Of a stretch of DNA of 64,000 bases, positions 23,464-32,238 are shown one piece after another. A program made the translations under genes and the position numbers. Each line of letters starts with the position of its first letter. Within the stretch, counting starts at the first letter, position 1. Origin of the DNA: Piscinibacter caeni (GTDB lineage: Bacteria; Pseudomonadota; Gammaproteobacteria; Burkholderiales; Burkholderiaceae_C). The DNA lies in assembly GCA_003265685.1 (NCBI GenBank), contig QJOU01000022.1, positions 30,750 through 94,749 on the forward strand, read 5' to 3'. Under the pieces are notes generated by a model. The model worked only from the letters and a program-made list of their open reading frames with translations. It was not told where the DNA came from and did no database searches.

Positions 23464-23538
23464 TTTAAATGGGGTCCGACCCCATTTAAATAGATCGAGA
23501 GATCAGGTCAGACTATTTAGGGGACAGATATATTCCCC
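23464..23538. repeat. REP-like palindromes next to the RAYT gene
   Basis: Two dyads are present. TTTAAATGGGGTC (23464-23476) and GACCCCATTTAAA (23478-23490) form a perfect 13-bp inverted repeat around a single C. GGGGA...TCCCC at 23520-23538 encloses CAGATATAT. Sequences of the types GGGGTC-GACCCC and GGGGACAGAT recur in proteobacterial genomes beside REP-associated transposase genes. The second dyad encodes the last codons of the transposase-like gene. It may also act as a transcription boundary upstream of gltB. Confidence 0.6.
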
Positions 23539-24245
23539 ACCATCACGGCGGTGCTGGCCTGGCGGCTCGGGCGCCCCCGCCGCAGCGGCGACGGACGGCG
23601 GTTCGTGCCGGCGCGCAACCCGTCGACGAAGGCGGTCGAACCGAGCGCCCAGCCTTTCAGGGCGGCGTCCCGCACCGCCTCGCGCGCGGCGGCCGGCACC
23701 GGCTGCGCCAGCAGCGCCAGGTAGGCCGCCTCGCGCTCGAACGGCGTGTTGCCGAGGGCCCAGAACAGCTCATGCTCGGTCAGCGCCGGATCGTGCCGGC
23801 GGCCAAGGTGGTGCGCGGCGCTCGACCAGCGCGGCGTGTCGGCACCGCTTGCAAGCGGCGTGCCGTCGTCGTCGCAACCCTCGACGAAACGCAGCGCCTC
23901 GATGAAGTGCGCCTGCGGCTCGAGCACCGTCGACCGGAAACGCCCCTCCCAGGGCGTGCCGGCACGCTGGTGGCGCTGGTTGAAGGCGCGCACGTAGCGG
24001 CGCCCCACGGCCTGCATCATCTGCCCCAGTGCGGTGGCCGTGGTCGGCGTGGCGAGCAACCGCACCTCGCCGGCGAACAGCCCGTAGCCGTGCAGCAGCA
24101 CCCCCGCCTCGCGCGCGGCACCGGCCAGCGCCTGCAGGTAGGTGGCACGGTCGGCCTCGTCCAGCAGCACCGGCTGGCCGTTCAGGCCGCGGTGCACCAC
24201 GACATGCGGCAGACCGGCGACGACGAGGCGGGGCAGGCGGGCCAA
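23517..24245 (-). CDS. REP-associated tyrosine transposase (RAYT) homologue, catalytically degenerate
   Basis: A 242-aa protein clearly related to Y1/TnpA-REP transposases: MARLPRLVVAGLPH, RRYVRAFNQRHQRAGTPWEGRFRSTV and RWSSAAHHLG match the family. The catalytic positions are changed. The HUH motif, normally NHVHLL, reads GEVRLL, and the region normally like RYIELNPVRAG reads RFVEGCDDDG, replacing the nucleophilic Tyr with Phe. The frame is nevertheless intact and of normal length. It is therefore probably inactive as a nuclease, either decayed or adapted to DNA binding. Its 3' end runs into REP-like sequence. Confidence 0.8.
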   Translation of the reverse strand: MARLPRLVVAGLPHVVVHRGLNGQPVLLDEADRATYLQALAGAAREAGVLLHGYGLFAGEVRLLATPTTATALGQMMQAVGRRYVRAFNQRHQRAGTPWEGRFRSTVLEPQAHFIEALRFVEGCDDDGTPLASGADTPRWSSAAHHLGRRHDPALTEHELFWALGNTPFEREAAYLALLAQPVPAAAREAVRDAALKGWALGSTAFVDGLRAGTNRRPSPLRRGRPSRQASTAVMVGNISVP

Positions 24246-24260
24246 GGCGGTGGTGGCGCG

Positions 24261-24863
24261 TCAGATGCCGCCCGCGGCGGCACTGCAGGTGACCGGGTCG
24301 GGCTTGCACACTCGTATCCGCCCGGTGGTGTTGGCGATGATGCGGCGCGTGTCGGTGCCGTTGTAGAGGTCGATCGCGTGCACGCCGCCGGGCGGGAACG
24401 CGCCGTCGAGCTGCACCATGAAGCCGCTGCCATTGAACATCGCGTACGGCACGCCGGCGCTGAGGAAGCCGGTCACGTCGGCCGAGGCCGGGCTGGACAG
24501 GGAGGCCGGCAGCGCTGCATGCCGCGTGATCTCGAAGTCGGTGCCCTCCTCCATGGTCAGCGAGCCGGCCGTGACGTTGCTGTTGACGTCGACGAAGGCG
24601 ATCCAGCCGCTGGACCAGGTCGCCCCGTCGGCCGGCACGACGAAGGCGCGCAGCTGGCGCTTCATGGCCTCGGCGCGCGCCGCGCTGAGCGCGGCGAGGA
24701 ACTCGTTGGACGTGCTGGTCAGTTCCGCATTGCGCCGGTAGGCGATGAAGCTCGGCGACGCGATGCCCAGCAGGATCGCGATCATCGCGATCACGACCAT
24801 CAGCTCGACCAGGGTCATGCCCCGTCGGCGCCACGCCGGCATTCGCAGGGTCGGCAGCTTCAT
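24261..24863 (-). CDS. fimT: FimT/GspH-type minor pseudopilin
   Basis: A 200-aa minor pilin. A short basic leader is followed by the prepilin site RRRG|MTLVELMVVIAMIAILLG with Glu5 and a hydrophobic N-terminal helix. The C-terminal part is the FimT/GspH domain, ending with two Cys (RVCKPDPVTCSAA). FimT-type pilins sit at the pilus tip; in some species they bind DNA during uptake. The start is the ATG at 24863, overlapping the upstream pilin stop (ATGA). It is the last gene of the pilV-W-X-Y1-E unit. Confidence 0.85.
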   Translation of the reverse strand: MKLPTLRMPAWRRRGMTLVELMVVIAMIAILLGIASPSFIAYRRNAELTSTSNEFLAALSAARAEAMKRQLRAFVVPADGATWSSGWIAFVDVNSNVTAGSLTMEEGTDFEITRHAALPASLSSPASADVTGFLSAGVPYAMFNGSGFMVQLDGAFPPGGVHAIDLYNGTDTRRIIANTTGRIRVCKPDPVTCSAAAGGI

Positions 24864-25360
24864 TTCCAGCAGACCTCCGGCTTGGTTCCGTTGCAGTCCT
24901 TGCGGCCGGTGCTCATCAGCGAGAGCGTGCCGGCGGCCGGATCGTTGCCGGCCGGATTGGGCACCGCGGAGAGCGTCACGCACTGGTTGGCCGGCAGCGG
25001 GGCGCCGCCGACCACGCAGGCCGTCGCGGACAGCAGGTGCGCATTCGAGCGCGGGCTGGATTTCGTCGCGAACGGCGTTGTCACGGTCGCGCCGGCGCAG
25101 TTGGTGCCGGTCGAGGCGCCGGCGCTGGCGTTGAACAGGAAGTAGCAGCCGTTCTGCGACAGGTACCGCTCCTGCTGCTGCATCAGGTTCATCAGCGCGG
25201 TGCGCGCCTCGGCGCGCCGGCCCTTGAGCACCGATTCGGTGTAGGCCGGGTACGCGACCGAGGCGATCACGCCGATGATCGCCACCACGATCATCAGCTC
25301 CAGCAGCGAGAAGCCGCCGGCCTTGTGGGCGGCCCGCAGGCCGACGGCGTGCGTGCGCAT
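24860..25360 (-). CDS. pilE: Type IV pilin PilE-like minor pilin
   Basis: A 166-aa pilin: leader ending KAGG|FSLLELMIVVAIIGVIASVAYP, with Phe1 and Glu5, then the PilE-type helix ESVLKGRRAEARTALMNLMQQQERY and a disulfide-containing C-terminal part. It is cleaved by prepilin peptidase and built into or onto the pilus. The ATG at 25360 forms TGATG with the pilY1 stop; a GTG 3 bases earlier is an alternative. Its place after pilY1 argues for the minor pilin PilE rather than the major subunit. Confidence 0.88.
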   Translation of the reverse strand: MRTHAVGLRAAHKAGGFSLLELMIVVAIIGVIASVAYPAYTESVLKGRRAEARTALMNLMQQQERYLSQNGCYFLFNASAGASTGTNCAGATVTTPFATKSSPRSNAHLLSATACVVGGAPLPANQCVTLSAVPNPAGNDPAAGTLSLMSTGRKDCNGTKPEVCWK

Positions 25361-28300
25361 CACGGGGCGTTCCTCAGTTCCTGGTAGTTGCTGATCTCGC
25401 GCCAGCCGAGCCGGCCGCTCATGCTGTCGCTGGTGATGCTCGGCGGCGCGGAGACACCGGCCGAACCCTGCAGGATGATCTGCCAGCGCGAGGTCTGGCG
25501 GCGCATCCGGGTCGAGTCGGTCCCGTCCTTCGACGAATTGCCCAGCTGCATCACGAACGGCTCGCCGAGGATGCCTACGGTGGACACCGTGCCGGTGCCC
25601 CTGCCGCTGAGGAAATCGATGATGTACAGGTTGCCGCTGCCGTTGTCGCAGCTGTTGAGCGCCGGGATCACCGAGCCGAACACGAGCTTGCCGGCCAGCA
25701 CGGCGAAGTTGCTGATCTGGCGTTCGCCGGTACCCGCGCTCGCCGGCGTGGTGGTGGTGCCGGAGAACGGGAAGTCGAAGTACCAGCCGGCGCGCGAGGT
25801 GGTGCTGTTGTCGGTGGTCGGGCGTCCCCAGTTGAACGCGGTGAATGCGACGGTCGTGCCCGTCATGCTGCCTTGCATCAGGCGCGGCCGGCCGGCGATC
25901 GCCGCCTCGGGCGTGGCAACGCCGTCGACGGTGGCGCTGCCGTTGTCGAGCACCGCGTAGACCGACTGCGCGTTGTACGGCGGCGAGATGTCGCTCACCT
26001 CGAGGAACTTGCCGGTGCCGAAGGCCACCACGATGCTGCGGTTCGGGCCGAACACCAGGGCGGGCTCCATCGAGATCGGCTGCCGGTTGGTGCTGCCCGA
26101 CGCGTCGCGCGCCACGTACATCGGCAGCGCCACGCCCGACTGCTTGAACGAGCTGAGCGCGTCCAGCGACCAGGCGCTCGCCGCCGTCTTGGTGAAGTCC
26201 AGCTTCCAGAGGTTGCCCTGCAGGTCGCCGACATACAGGTAGCTCAGCTCGGTGGCGTTACCCACGCGGGCGCTGAAGCCGATGATGCCGCTGGTGATCG
26301 CGTTGGTGCGCACCGGGAACTTGATCTTGAAGTAGTTGCCGTTGAGCGACCAGCTGTCGGTCTTGGGCTTGCCGAGGTCGAGGAAGAACAGCGCCGGCTC
26401 GGCGGTGCTGCTCGCCCGGCCGTCGGCCGCGTGGTTGTTGACCCCGCTGGCCACCACGGCGAAGTACTTGTAGTTCGGGGTCGCCGATCCGGCGTTCAGG
26501 TTGACCTTCAGGATCTGCGGCTTGCCGACCACGTTGCCGAGGTCGACGTCGTCGCGGTCGGTGAACTCCCACAAGACCTTGTCGTTGCCCGCGCCGCTGG
26601 CGAAGGCGGTCGGGTCGGTGACGTCGAGCGCATACACGCCCTGGCCGCCGCCGCCGGTGCCGCCCACCAGCACCGTCTTCCAGTTCGGCGAGGCGCTCGT
26701 GCCGGTGTTGGCCTCGGCCACCGTCGGCGTGGCGTCGACGTAGCTCTGGTGCGTGTAGTTCGGCGAGGTCAGTGCCGTCAGGCGCGGCACCACCCAGCTC
26801 GGGATGTAGGCGAACAGCTCGTCGCCGGTGTCGGCGTTGAAGCCATGCAGCATGCCGTCGTTGGCGCCGGCGAACAGCGCCTTGACACGGTTGCGGTTGG
26901 TCGACTCGAACGACGCGTAGGAGCTGTCGGAGATGTTCTTGCTCGGCGCACCGGAGAAGGCCACGCCGGAGTTGACGATGTCGCCCAGGCGGCCGCTGCG
27001 GCGCCGGAACACCACGCCGGTGCCGGCCTCGGAGGCACGTTCGCCGCGCAGGTAGTTCAGGCGCGCCTCGCCGATCGTGTCGGAGTCGGGCGTCGAGCCG
27101 CCGGGGGGCAGCTTCATCGCGTCCTTGATCTGCGCCGGCAGGCTGCCGCTCCAGACGAACTCGGCGGTGTTGAACAGCCCCGTGCCCGAGCCGCTGTAGT
27201 AGCCGACGTAGATGTTGCGCGAGGCCACGCTGCGGTCGTCCAGCTTGCCGGAGGCGCCGACGGCGTCGCCCGCCAGGTTGCGCCAGGGCGAGTTCTGCAG
27301 CGTGCCGATCGACACCGCGGTGCCGTCGGTGGACAGCGTGACCGGGTAGGCGACCAGGTCGCCGCTCCAGTCGGCCGGGTCGAACTGCGCCTGGTAGACC
27401 AGGCCGCCCGAGGTGGTGAGGCGCTGCGTGGAGATCGCGCCACCGGCGATCGAGGCGGCCTCGGTGGCGATGTTGGCGAAGATCTGGTCGAGCGCGTCGA
27501 GCACCTCCTGCGCCGAGCTGGACAGGAAGTAGTTCTTGGCCTCCTGCTTGTCGGGGTTGGTCGACTTGCGCTCCCAGTTCAGGTTATCCGGGTCGTTGAC
27601 GAAGTTGTTGTCCGAGGGCTTGGTGCCCGGGGCCAGCTTCTTGAACGGGTTGCCGCTCTCGGTCACGTCCTTGAAGCCGCCGTACTTGGCGGCGAAATAG
27701 AACTGGTTGCGCGTGCGGTGCACGGTCGGGTCGGTCTGCTGGCCGTACTCGTTGACGTCCAGCCAGTAGGTCGTCACGCGCATGCCGGGGCGGCGCTTGG
27801 CGGTGTCGCTCCACTGGTTGCCGCGGATGTCGTGCGTGTTCGCCCAGTAGGCGATGCCGGCCATGTAGTACGACGCGTTGTCGGCGCCGATGTTCTGGTT
27901 CTCCATGCCCCAGCGCGCGCTGACCGGCGTGTTGGGGTTGCTGGTGCTGCGCGAGACGCCCTTGCCGTCGGTGTAGGTCACCGCGGTGTTGGACTCGAAG
28001 CCGCCCACCACCTTGGTCCAGTAGTAGAAGTCGGGTTCGTTGGCGGCGTCGCTGGCGGTGCGCGCCGCGTCGCCCTTGCCGGTCCGCGAGGACGGGTTGC
28101 CCGGCACGTAGCGGTCGTTGTGGGTGTTGACGTCGCCGATGCCGACGATGTTGTTGCGCACGCAGCTGTAGTCGGTCATGCCGGCGACGGCCGGGTGCGG
28201 ATCGGTGTAGTTCGTGTACACCGGGAAACCGTCGCGCATCGTGTCGGTGATGCCGGTGATCGACGAGTGGCCGACGGTGCTGTCGATGTTGGTCGGCTGC

Positions 28301-29808
28301 AGGCCCTGGATGTAGCGCATGCTCTCGTAGTAGAGCTCGCCCACCGGGTCGTAGGTCTTGTACTGGCCGAAGGTACCGTGGCGACCGAACTGGTTCAGGT
28401 AGTTGATCACGCCGCTGATCGACTGGCCGGGCCAGTTGCTGCCGGTGCCGCTGTTCGGGCCGCCGCCGGAATCCGGGTCGCGCAGGAACACGCCGGTCAC
28501 GTCGTCCCACTCGCGCACCGGGTTGGCGCCGGTGACCAGGTTGAAGTTCGAGTCGAAGGACTTGTCGCCGACGTACTTCATCGGCGCGCGCAGCACGCCG
28601 CCGTGGCGCTGCGGGTCGCTCGGGCTGTGGTTCAGGTAGCCGAAGGCGGCCACGCGCACCCGGTCGCTGTACTTCTGCAGGTTGCCCACCGGCTTGTAGC
28701 TGCCCGAGGGGTAGCGCTGGCACAGGTCGATGCGCGGGTCGGTCAGCACGCCGCCCGAACTCTCGCAGACCTTGACGCGGGTGTAGAAGAAGCTGTCGGA
28801 GGTCAGCCCGCCGGTCGAGACGCTCGGCCGCGTGTAGCAGGCCTTGACGATGCCCTGCAGCGGATCGCCGAACGTGGTGTTGTCGCAGGCCACGTTCGAG
28901 TTGACGGTCATGAAGCGCCACTCGGTCTGGCCGATGATGCCGTAGGCGACGTCCACCGTACCGCTGACGTTGCAGGTGGCGTTCTCGGCCGCGCAGGGCG
29001 TGGTGGAGAAGTCGCTCGGCAGCGTGCCGGTGTAGTTGGAGACGACGTTGAGCACCGGTGGTGTGCCGCCCGTACCGAGGTTGGAATTGTTGCCCGGCGT
29101 GGCGCACGAGCCGGTGGCCTGGGTGCCGAAGTGCACCCGGTTCAGGCAGTTCGCGACGTGGATGTCACCGGTGTAGGCGCCGCGCAGCGTGCTGGGCACC
29201 GCGCCGGCGGCCTGCGCCGCGGTGAGGATCTTGTCGGGGAAGTTCGAGCCGTTCCAGAAGTTGTTGGAAACGCTGGTGTTGGGCAGCACCGCGCGCTGCA
29301 GCACGGTCATCGTGCCGGTGTCGACGACGCGGTCGCCGCCGGTCAGGCCCAGGCGCAGCACGTCGATGGCCGAGCTGGTGGCCCAGTTCATGAAGTTGCC
29401 GCTGAAGCCGGTGCCGCCACAGGTGCGGTTGGTGGCCGCACCGATGCGGTCGAAGCGCTTCAGCCCCGGCGTCGGGTCGTTGACGTAGGTGTAGCAGCTC
29501 TCGGTGTCGAAGTAGCCGATGTACTTGGTGGTCGGCGCGTAGGTGTTGTCGCTGTTGGCACCCGGCGAGCTGACGTACTGCGCGCCCACGGTCGGGAATT
29601 CGACCGACAGCGCCAGCGTCAGCGTCGGCTTGGCGCGCGCGCCACGCGCGTACAGCGGCTCGGCGGCCAGCGCCACGGTGGGCGGCAGCGGGGTCTGGCT
29701 CTGGCTCAGCAGCGACGCGAATGCCGCGGCGATCAGCACCGGGGCACCGATCCAGCGGGCCGTGCGGCTGGCGCCGACGGCGTGCAGCAGGTTCATGAGG
29801 CGCGACAT
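25360..29808 (-). CDS. pilY1: PilY1 type IV pilus tip adhesin/assembly protein
   Basis: A 1482-aa secreted protein with an N-terminal hydrophobic signal (IGAPVLIAAAFASLLS). The N-terminal two thirds are Asn/Gly/Thr-rich with scattered Cys. From about residue 935 comes the PilY1 C-terminal beta-propeller: SYASFESTNRNRVKALFAGA, then NDGMLHGFNADTGDELFAYI, a strong family block, and YALDVTDP. PilY1 sits at the pilus tip with PilV, PilW and PilX, promotes extension and mediates adhesion or surface sensing. No classical metal-binding von Willebrand A motif is evident in the N-terminal part. Confidence 0.93.
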   Translation of the reverse strand: MSRLMNLLHAVGASRTARWIGAPVLIAAAFASLLSQSQTPLPPTVALAAEPLYARGARAKPTLTLALSVEFPTVGAQYVSSPGANSDNTYAPTTKYIGYFDTESCYTYVNDPTPGLKRFDRIGAATNRTCGGTGFSGNFMNWATSSAIDVLRLGLTGGDRVVDTGTMTVLQRAVLPNTSVSNNFWNGSNFPDKILTAAQAAGAVPSTLRGAYTGDIHVANCLNRVHFGTQATGSCATPGNNSNLGTGGTPPVLNVVSNYTGTLPSDFSTTPCAAENATCNVSGTVDVAYGIIGQTEWRFMTVNSNVACDNTTFGDPLQGIVKACYTRPSVSTGGLTSDSFFYTRVKVCESSGGVLTDPRIDLCQRYPSGSYKPVGNLQKYSDRVRVAAFGYLNHSPSDPQRHGGVLRAPMKYVGDKSFDSNFNLVTGANPVREWDDVTGVFLRDPDSGGGPNSGTGSNWPGQSISGVINYLNQFGRHGTFGQYKTYDPVGELYYESMRYIQGLQPTNIDSTVGHSSITGITDTMRDGFPVYTNYTDPHPAVAGMTDYSCVRNNIVGIGDVNTHNDRYVPGNPSSRTGKGDAARTASDAANEPDFYYWTKVVGGFESNTAVTYTDGKGVSRSTSNPNTPVSARWGMENQNIGADNASYYMAGIAYWANTHDIRGNQWSDTAKRRPGMRVTTYWLDVNEYGQQTDPTVHRTRNQFYFAAKYGGFKDVTESGNPFKKLAPGTKPSDNNFVNDPDNLNWERKSTNPDKQEAKNYFLSSSAQEVLDALDQIFANIATEAASIAGGAISTQRLTTSGGLVYQAQFDPADWSGDLVAYPVTLSTDGTAVSIGTLQNSPWRNLAGDAVGASGKLDDRSVASRNIYVGYYSGSGTGLFNTAEFVWSGSLPAQIKDAMKLPPGGSTPDSDTIGEARLNYLRGERASEAGTGVVFRRRSGRLGDIVNSGVAFSGAPSKNISDSSYASFESTNRNRVKALFAGANDGMLHGFNADTGDELFAYIPSWVVPRLTALTSPNYTHQSYVDATPTVAEANTGTSASPNWKTVLVGGTGGGGQGVYALDVTDPTAFASGAGNDKVLWEFTDRDDVDLGNVVGKPQILKVNLNAGSATPNYKYFAVVASGVNNHAADGRASSTAEPALFFLDLGKPKTDSWSLNGNYFKIKFPVRTNAITSGIIGFSARVGNATELSYLYVGDLQGNLWKLDFTKTAASAWSLDALSSFKQSGVALPMYVARDASGSTNRQPISMEPALVFGPNRSIVVAFGTGKFLEVSDISPPYNAQSVYAVLDNGSATVDGVATPEAAIAGRPRLMQGSMTGTTVAFTAFNWGRPTTDNSTTSRAGWYFDFPFSGTTTTPASAGTGERQISNFAVLAGKLVFGSVIPALNSCDNGSGNLYIIDFLSGRGTGTVSTVGILGEPFVMQLGNSSKDGTDSTRMRRQTSRWQIILQGSAGVSAPPSITSDSMSGRLGWREISNYQELRNAP

Positions 29809-29811
29809 GGC

Positions 29812-30444
29812 TTAGTCCCTGTCCTTCCTGTAGGTCATCTGCATCACGACCTGGATGTCCTCGCGCGGACCGAAGCCCATCGCGGTCACCCGGTACAGCT
29901 TCAGCTGCGGCTTGCTCGGGTCGTACTTGGCGCTGGAGCCCCACGACTGGTCGTCCATCACCTCGACCATGTAGCGCGGCTTGCGCGCCGGCTTGATGCC
30001 GACACCGCCGGCGTCGAACTGGCCGCCGGTGAACTGCCCGTACTCGACGGTGCGGGCGGTGGCCGGGTCGTTGTCGAGAAAGTCGACGGTCAGCCAGACC
30101 GGCTTCTGCGTCTCGGGCTTGGCTTCGCACAATCCCTGGGACAGGCCGGCGCTGCCGCAATCGGGCACGAAGATGCCGGTGTTCGACGGGCTGAACTGCG
30201 CCACGCGGTTGCCGGCGAAGGCGTTCGGCCCGGCGATGTCGAACTCGGCGTCCATCAGGGCCGATTCGGCCGACTGCGTGGCCACGAGATTGTCACGGTC
30301 GTAGCGCGTCGAGCGTTCGCCCAGCAGCGCGATCTGCGCGCCGCCGATGCCGAGGATGGTCACGACCACCAGGATCAGCAGCACGACGACCAGCGTCACG
30401 CCACGCTGGGCGGACGGCGGTGGAAACGGGGAGGGCTTGTGCAT
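29812..30444 (-). CDS. pilX: PilX minor pilin-like protein
   Basis: A 210-aa protein with the PilX N-terminus: AQRG|VTLVVVLLILVVVTILGIGGAQIA, where the usual Glu5 is replaced, as is common in PilX, followed by AESALMDAEFDIA. The C-terminal half ends RVTAMGFGPREDIQVVMQMT, the usual PilX closing strand. It lies 3 bp upstream of pilY1, between pilW and pilY1, its conserved place in the tip complex operon. Confidence 0.88.
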   Translation of the reverse strand: MHKPSPFPPPSAQRGVTLVVVLLILVVVTILGIGGAQIALLGERSTRYDRDNLVATQSAESALMDAEFDIAGPNAFAGNRVAQFSPSNTGIFVPDCGSAGLSQGLCEAKPETQKPVWLTVDFLDNDPATARTVEYGQFTGGQFDAGGVGIKPARKPRYMVEVMDDQSWGSSAKYDPSKPQLKLYRVTAMGFGPREDIQVVMQMTYRKDRD

Positions 30445-30483
30445 GGCGGCGTCCAGGTCCGGAAGCGTTGGCGTGCGTTCGGG

Positions 30484-31545
30484 TCAGGAGTTGGGGAACA
30501 CGTACTGCGGGTTGCGCAGGTGGATCGTGAACACCAGGGTCTGGCGCAGCCGTCCGTCGGCCGGCACCACCAGGCGCGAGCCGACGTCGGCAGCGTTGAA
30601 GAAGCCGTTGCCGAGCACGTCGATCGTGCGCCCGCTGCTGGCGCGGTCGACCGCGGAGTTCGCGCCGCCGCGCACCACCATGCCGACGCGGATGCTGCGC
30701 ACGCGACGCCAGTTGTCCGCGGTGGCCGCCGGGTTGCCGGCCACGTCGAGCTCGCTGGCGCGCAGGTAGCGCTCGGGCACCGTGTCGTTGCCGACGTTGT
30801 TGATGTTCAGCGGCAGCTGCAGCACCGGCGGCGCGGCGCCGGGCGTCACGCCGTCGACGCCGAACAGCAGCTGGAAGCCCTCGACGCCCTCGACCAGCGG
30901 CACCTGCTGCCAGGCGCCGGTGGTCGGGTTGACGAAGGCGCACACCAGCGTCGGCTCGCCGGCCGCGCTGCGCACCACGTGGAAGATGCTGTAGGCCGGC
31001 GCCGGGTTCTCCGGTTCGTTCATGCCGGCGCAGTTGATCATCGAGCCGCTGCCGACGGCCCCGCCGGGGCGCGTGTCGCCGAAGTAGCGGATCATCAGGA
31101 TGTCGCTGCCGTTCTGGCAGCTCGTGTCCGCCACGGCGCAGGCCGCGCCGCGGCTGTCGTGGGCCAGGCCGCCCGGCAGTGCGGCCAGGTTGGCGATCAC
31201 CGCGTTGTCGTAGGCGCGCACGCCGGGGTTGGTGTCGCCGCCGACGCCACACGGCACCGTGGCGCCGGGTGTGCCGCAGAACAAGCGCCAGGGCGTGAAG
31301 TTGCCGCCGGCGTTGTTCTCGTAGCCGGCCTGGATGCCGATGCGCTGGATCAGGCTGGCCGCGAAGCGCGCGTTCTCGCGCAACTGCGTGCTGCTGTCCA
31401 CCGCGTTGAAGCCCTGGCGGCCGATGACGAGCGTGGCGACCGCCGCACCGGCGATCAGCAGGCCGAGCGCCATGGCCACCAGCAGTTCGACCAGCGTGAG
31501 GCCGGCCTGTTGCCGGCGCGCGAGCGGAGTGGCGTGCATCGTCAT
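30484..31545 (-). CDS. pilW: PilW minor pilin-like assembly protein
   Basis: A 353-aa protein with prepilin site QQAG|LTLVELLVAMALGLLIAGAAVA, Glu5 and a long hydrophobic helix, then the PilW pattern RENARFAASLIQRIGIQAGY. The body is beta-rich and the C-terminus ends TLVFTIHLRNPQYVFPNS. Length is normal. It lies 2 bp after pilV and 39 bp before pilX. A second ATG two codons into the ORF (31539) is an alternative start. Confidence 0.9.
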   Translation of the reverse strand: MTMHATPLARRQQAGLTLVELLVAMALGLLIAGAAVATLVIGRQGFNAVDSSTQLRENARFAASLIQRIGIQAGYENNAGGNFTPWRLFCGTPGATVPCGVGGDTNPGVRAYDNAVIANLAALPGGLAHDSRGAACAVADTSCQNGSDILMIRYFGDTRPGGAVGSGSMINCAGMNEPENPAPAYSIFHVVRSAAGEPTLVCAFVNPTTGAWQQVPLVEGVEGFQLLFGVDGVTPGAAPPVLQLPLNINNVGNDTVPERYLRASELDVAGNPAATADNWRRVRSIRVGMVVRGGANSAVDRASSGRTIDVLGNGFFNAADVGSRLVVPADGRLRQTLVFTIHLRNPQYVFPNS

Positions 31546-31547
31546 GG

Positions 31548-32141
31548 TCAGTCGGCGATCAGCGGGAGCACGACGGCCGGCACACCGGTGCCGCCGGCCG
31601 TGACGCGGTCGAGGTCGTTCGCATTGGCGTCGGTCGACTGGCGCGCCCAGCCGATCTTCACCACCGAGGTCTTGGTGGCCCCGCCGTCGCAGGCCCAGCG
31701 CGGGCGGCCGTCGGCCGAGTACGGGTTGTCATCGAAGCAGACCACCACGCGCACCCCGGGCACCGCGGTGCTGATGCGGCCGAGCCACTCGCGCATGTTG
31801 AATTGCGCGACCGACAGCTGCGTCGGGCAGGACACGGCGAAACAATCGCTCGGCGCCGCGGGCAGCGCGCCCGGCGCGGCGAAATCGACCAGGTAGGGAT
31901 TCGCACCTGCGTTGGTGTCGCGGGCGATGTTCTTGGTGCTGCGCATCATGTCACCCAGCTCGCGCGCCAGGGCCACCGCGGTGGACTGGTAGCGCGCCTC
32001 TTTGTTCGCCTGCAGGGCCATGGCCTGCAGCCCGACGACGCCCAGCACGCCGAAGGAGAGCACGACGATCGCGACCAGCACCTCCAGCAGCGTGAAGCCG
32101 CGCTGGGTGGCCGGGCGCACCGGAGTGACGGTGATCTTCAT
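31548..32141 (-). CDS. pilV: PilV minor pilin
   Basis: A 197-aa pseudopilin with the class III site TQRG|FTLLEVLVAIVVLSFGVLGVVGLQ and the PilV-typical continuation ALQANKEARYQSTAVALARE. The ATG at 32141 is preferred because it puts a short basic leader (MKITVTPVRPATQRG) before the cleavage site; a GTG at 32162 would add 7 residues. It is the first gene of the minor pilin unit, after a 97-bp gap from dgt that may hold its promoter; none was clear by eye. Confidence 0.9.
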   Translation of the reverse strand: MKITVTPVRPATQRGFTLLEVLVAIVVLSFGVLGVVGLQAMALQANKEARYQSTAVALARELGDMMRSTKNIARDTNAGANPYLVDFAAPGALPAAPSDCFAVSCPTQLSVAQFNMREWLGRISTAVPGVRVVVCFDDNPYSADGRPRWACDGGATKTSVVKIGWARQSTDANANDLDRVTAGGTGVPAVVLPLIAD

Positions 32142-32238
32142 GCGGCGATTCTTGTCGGCCACCGGCCGCCGGGCAACGCCCCGGCGTGCCGCCCGTCGCG
32201 CGCCGGCGGCCGCTCGTCCGCCGCGTCGCCGCGCCCGC

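Noticed and set aside
23517..24245. Calling the RAYT homologue an active insertion sequence.
   Set aside because: The HUH and Tyr motifs are missing, and no terminal repeats or target-site duplication typical of a mobile copy were seen.
25873..31896. A very long open frame (2007 codons) on the plus strand opposite pilY1, pilX, pilW and part of pilV.
   Set aside because: It is a shadow of high-GC codon bias: the minus-strand frames match pilus protein families along their full length, while this frame is low-complexity Arg/Ala/Val/His with no domain or ribosome binding site.
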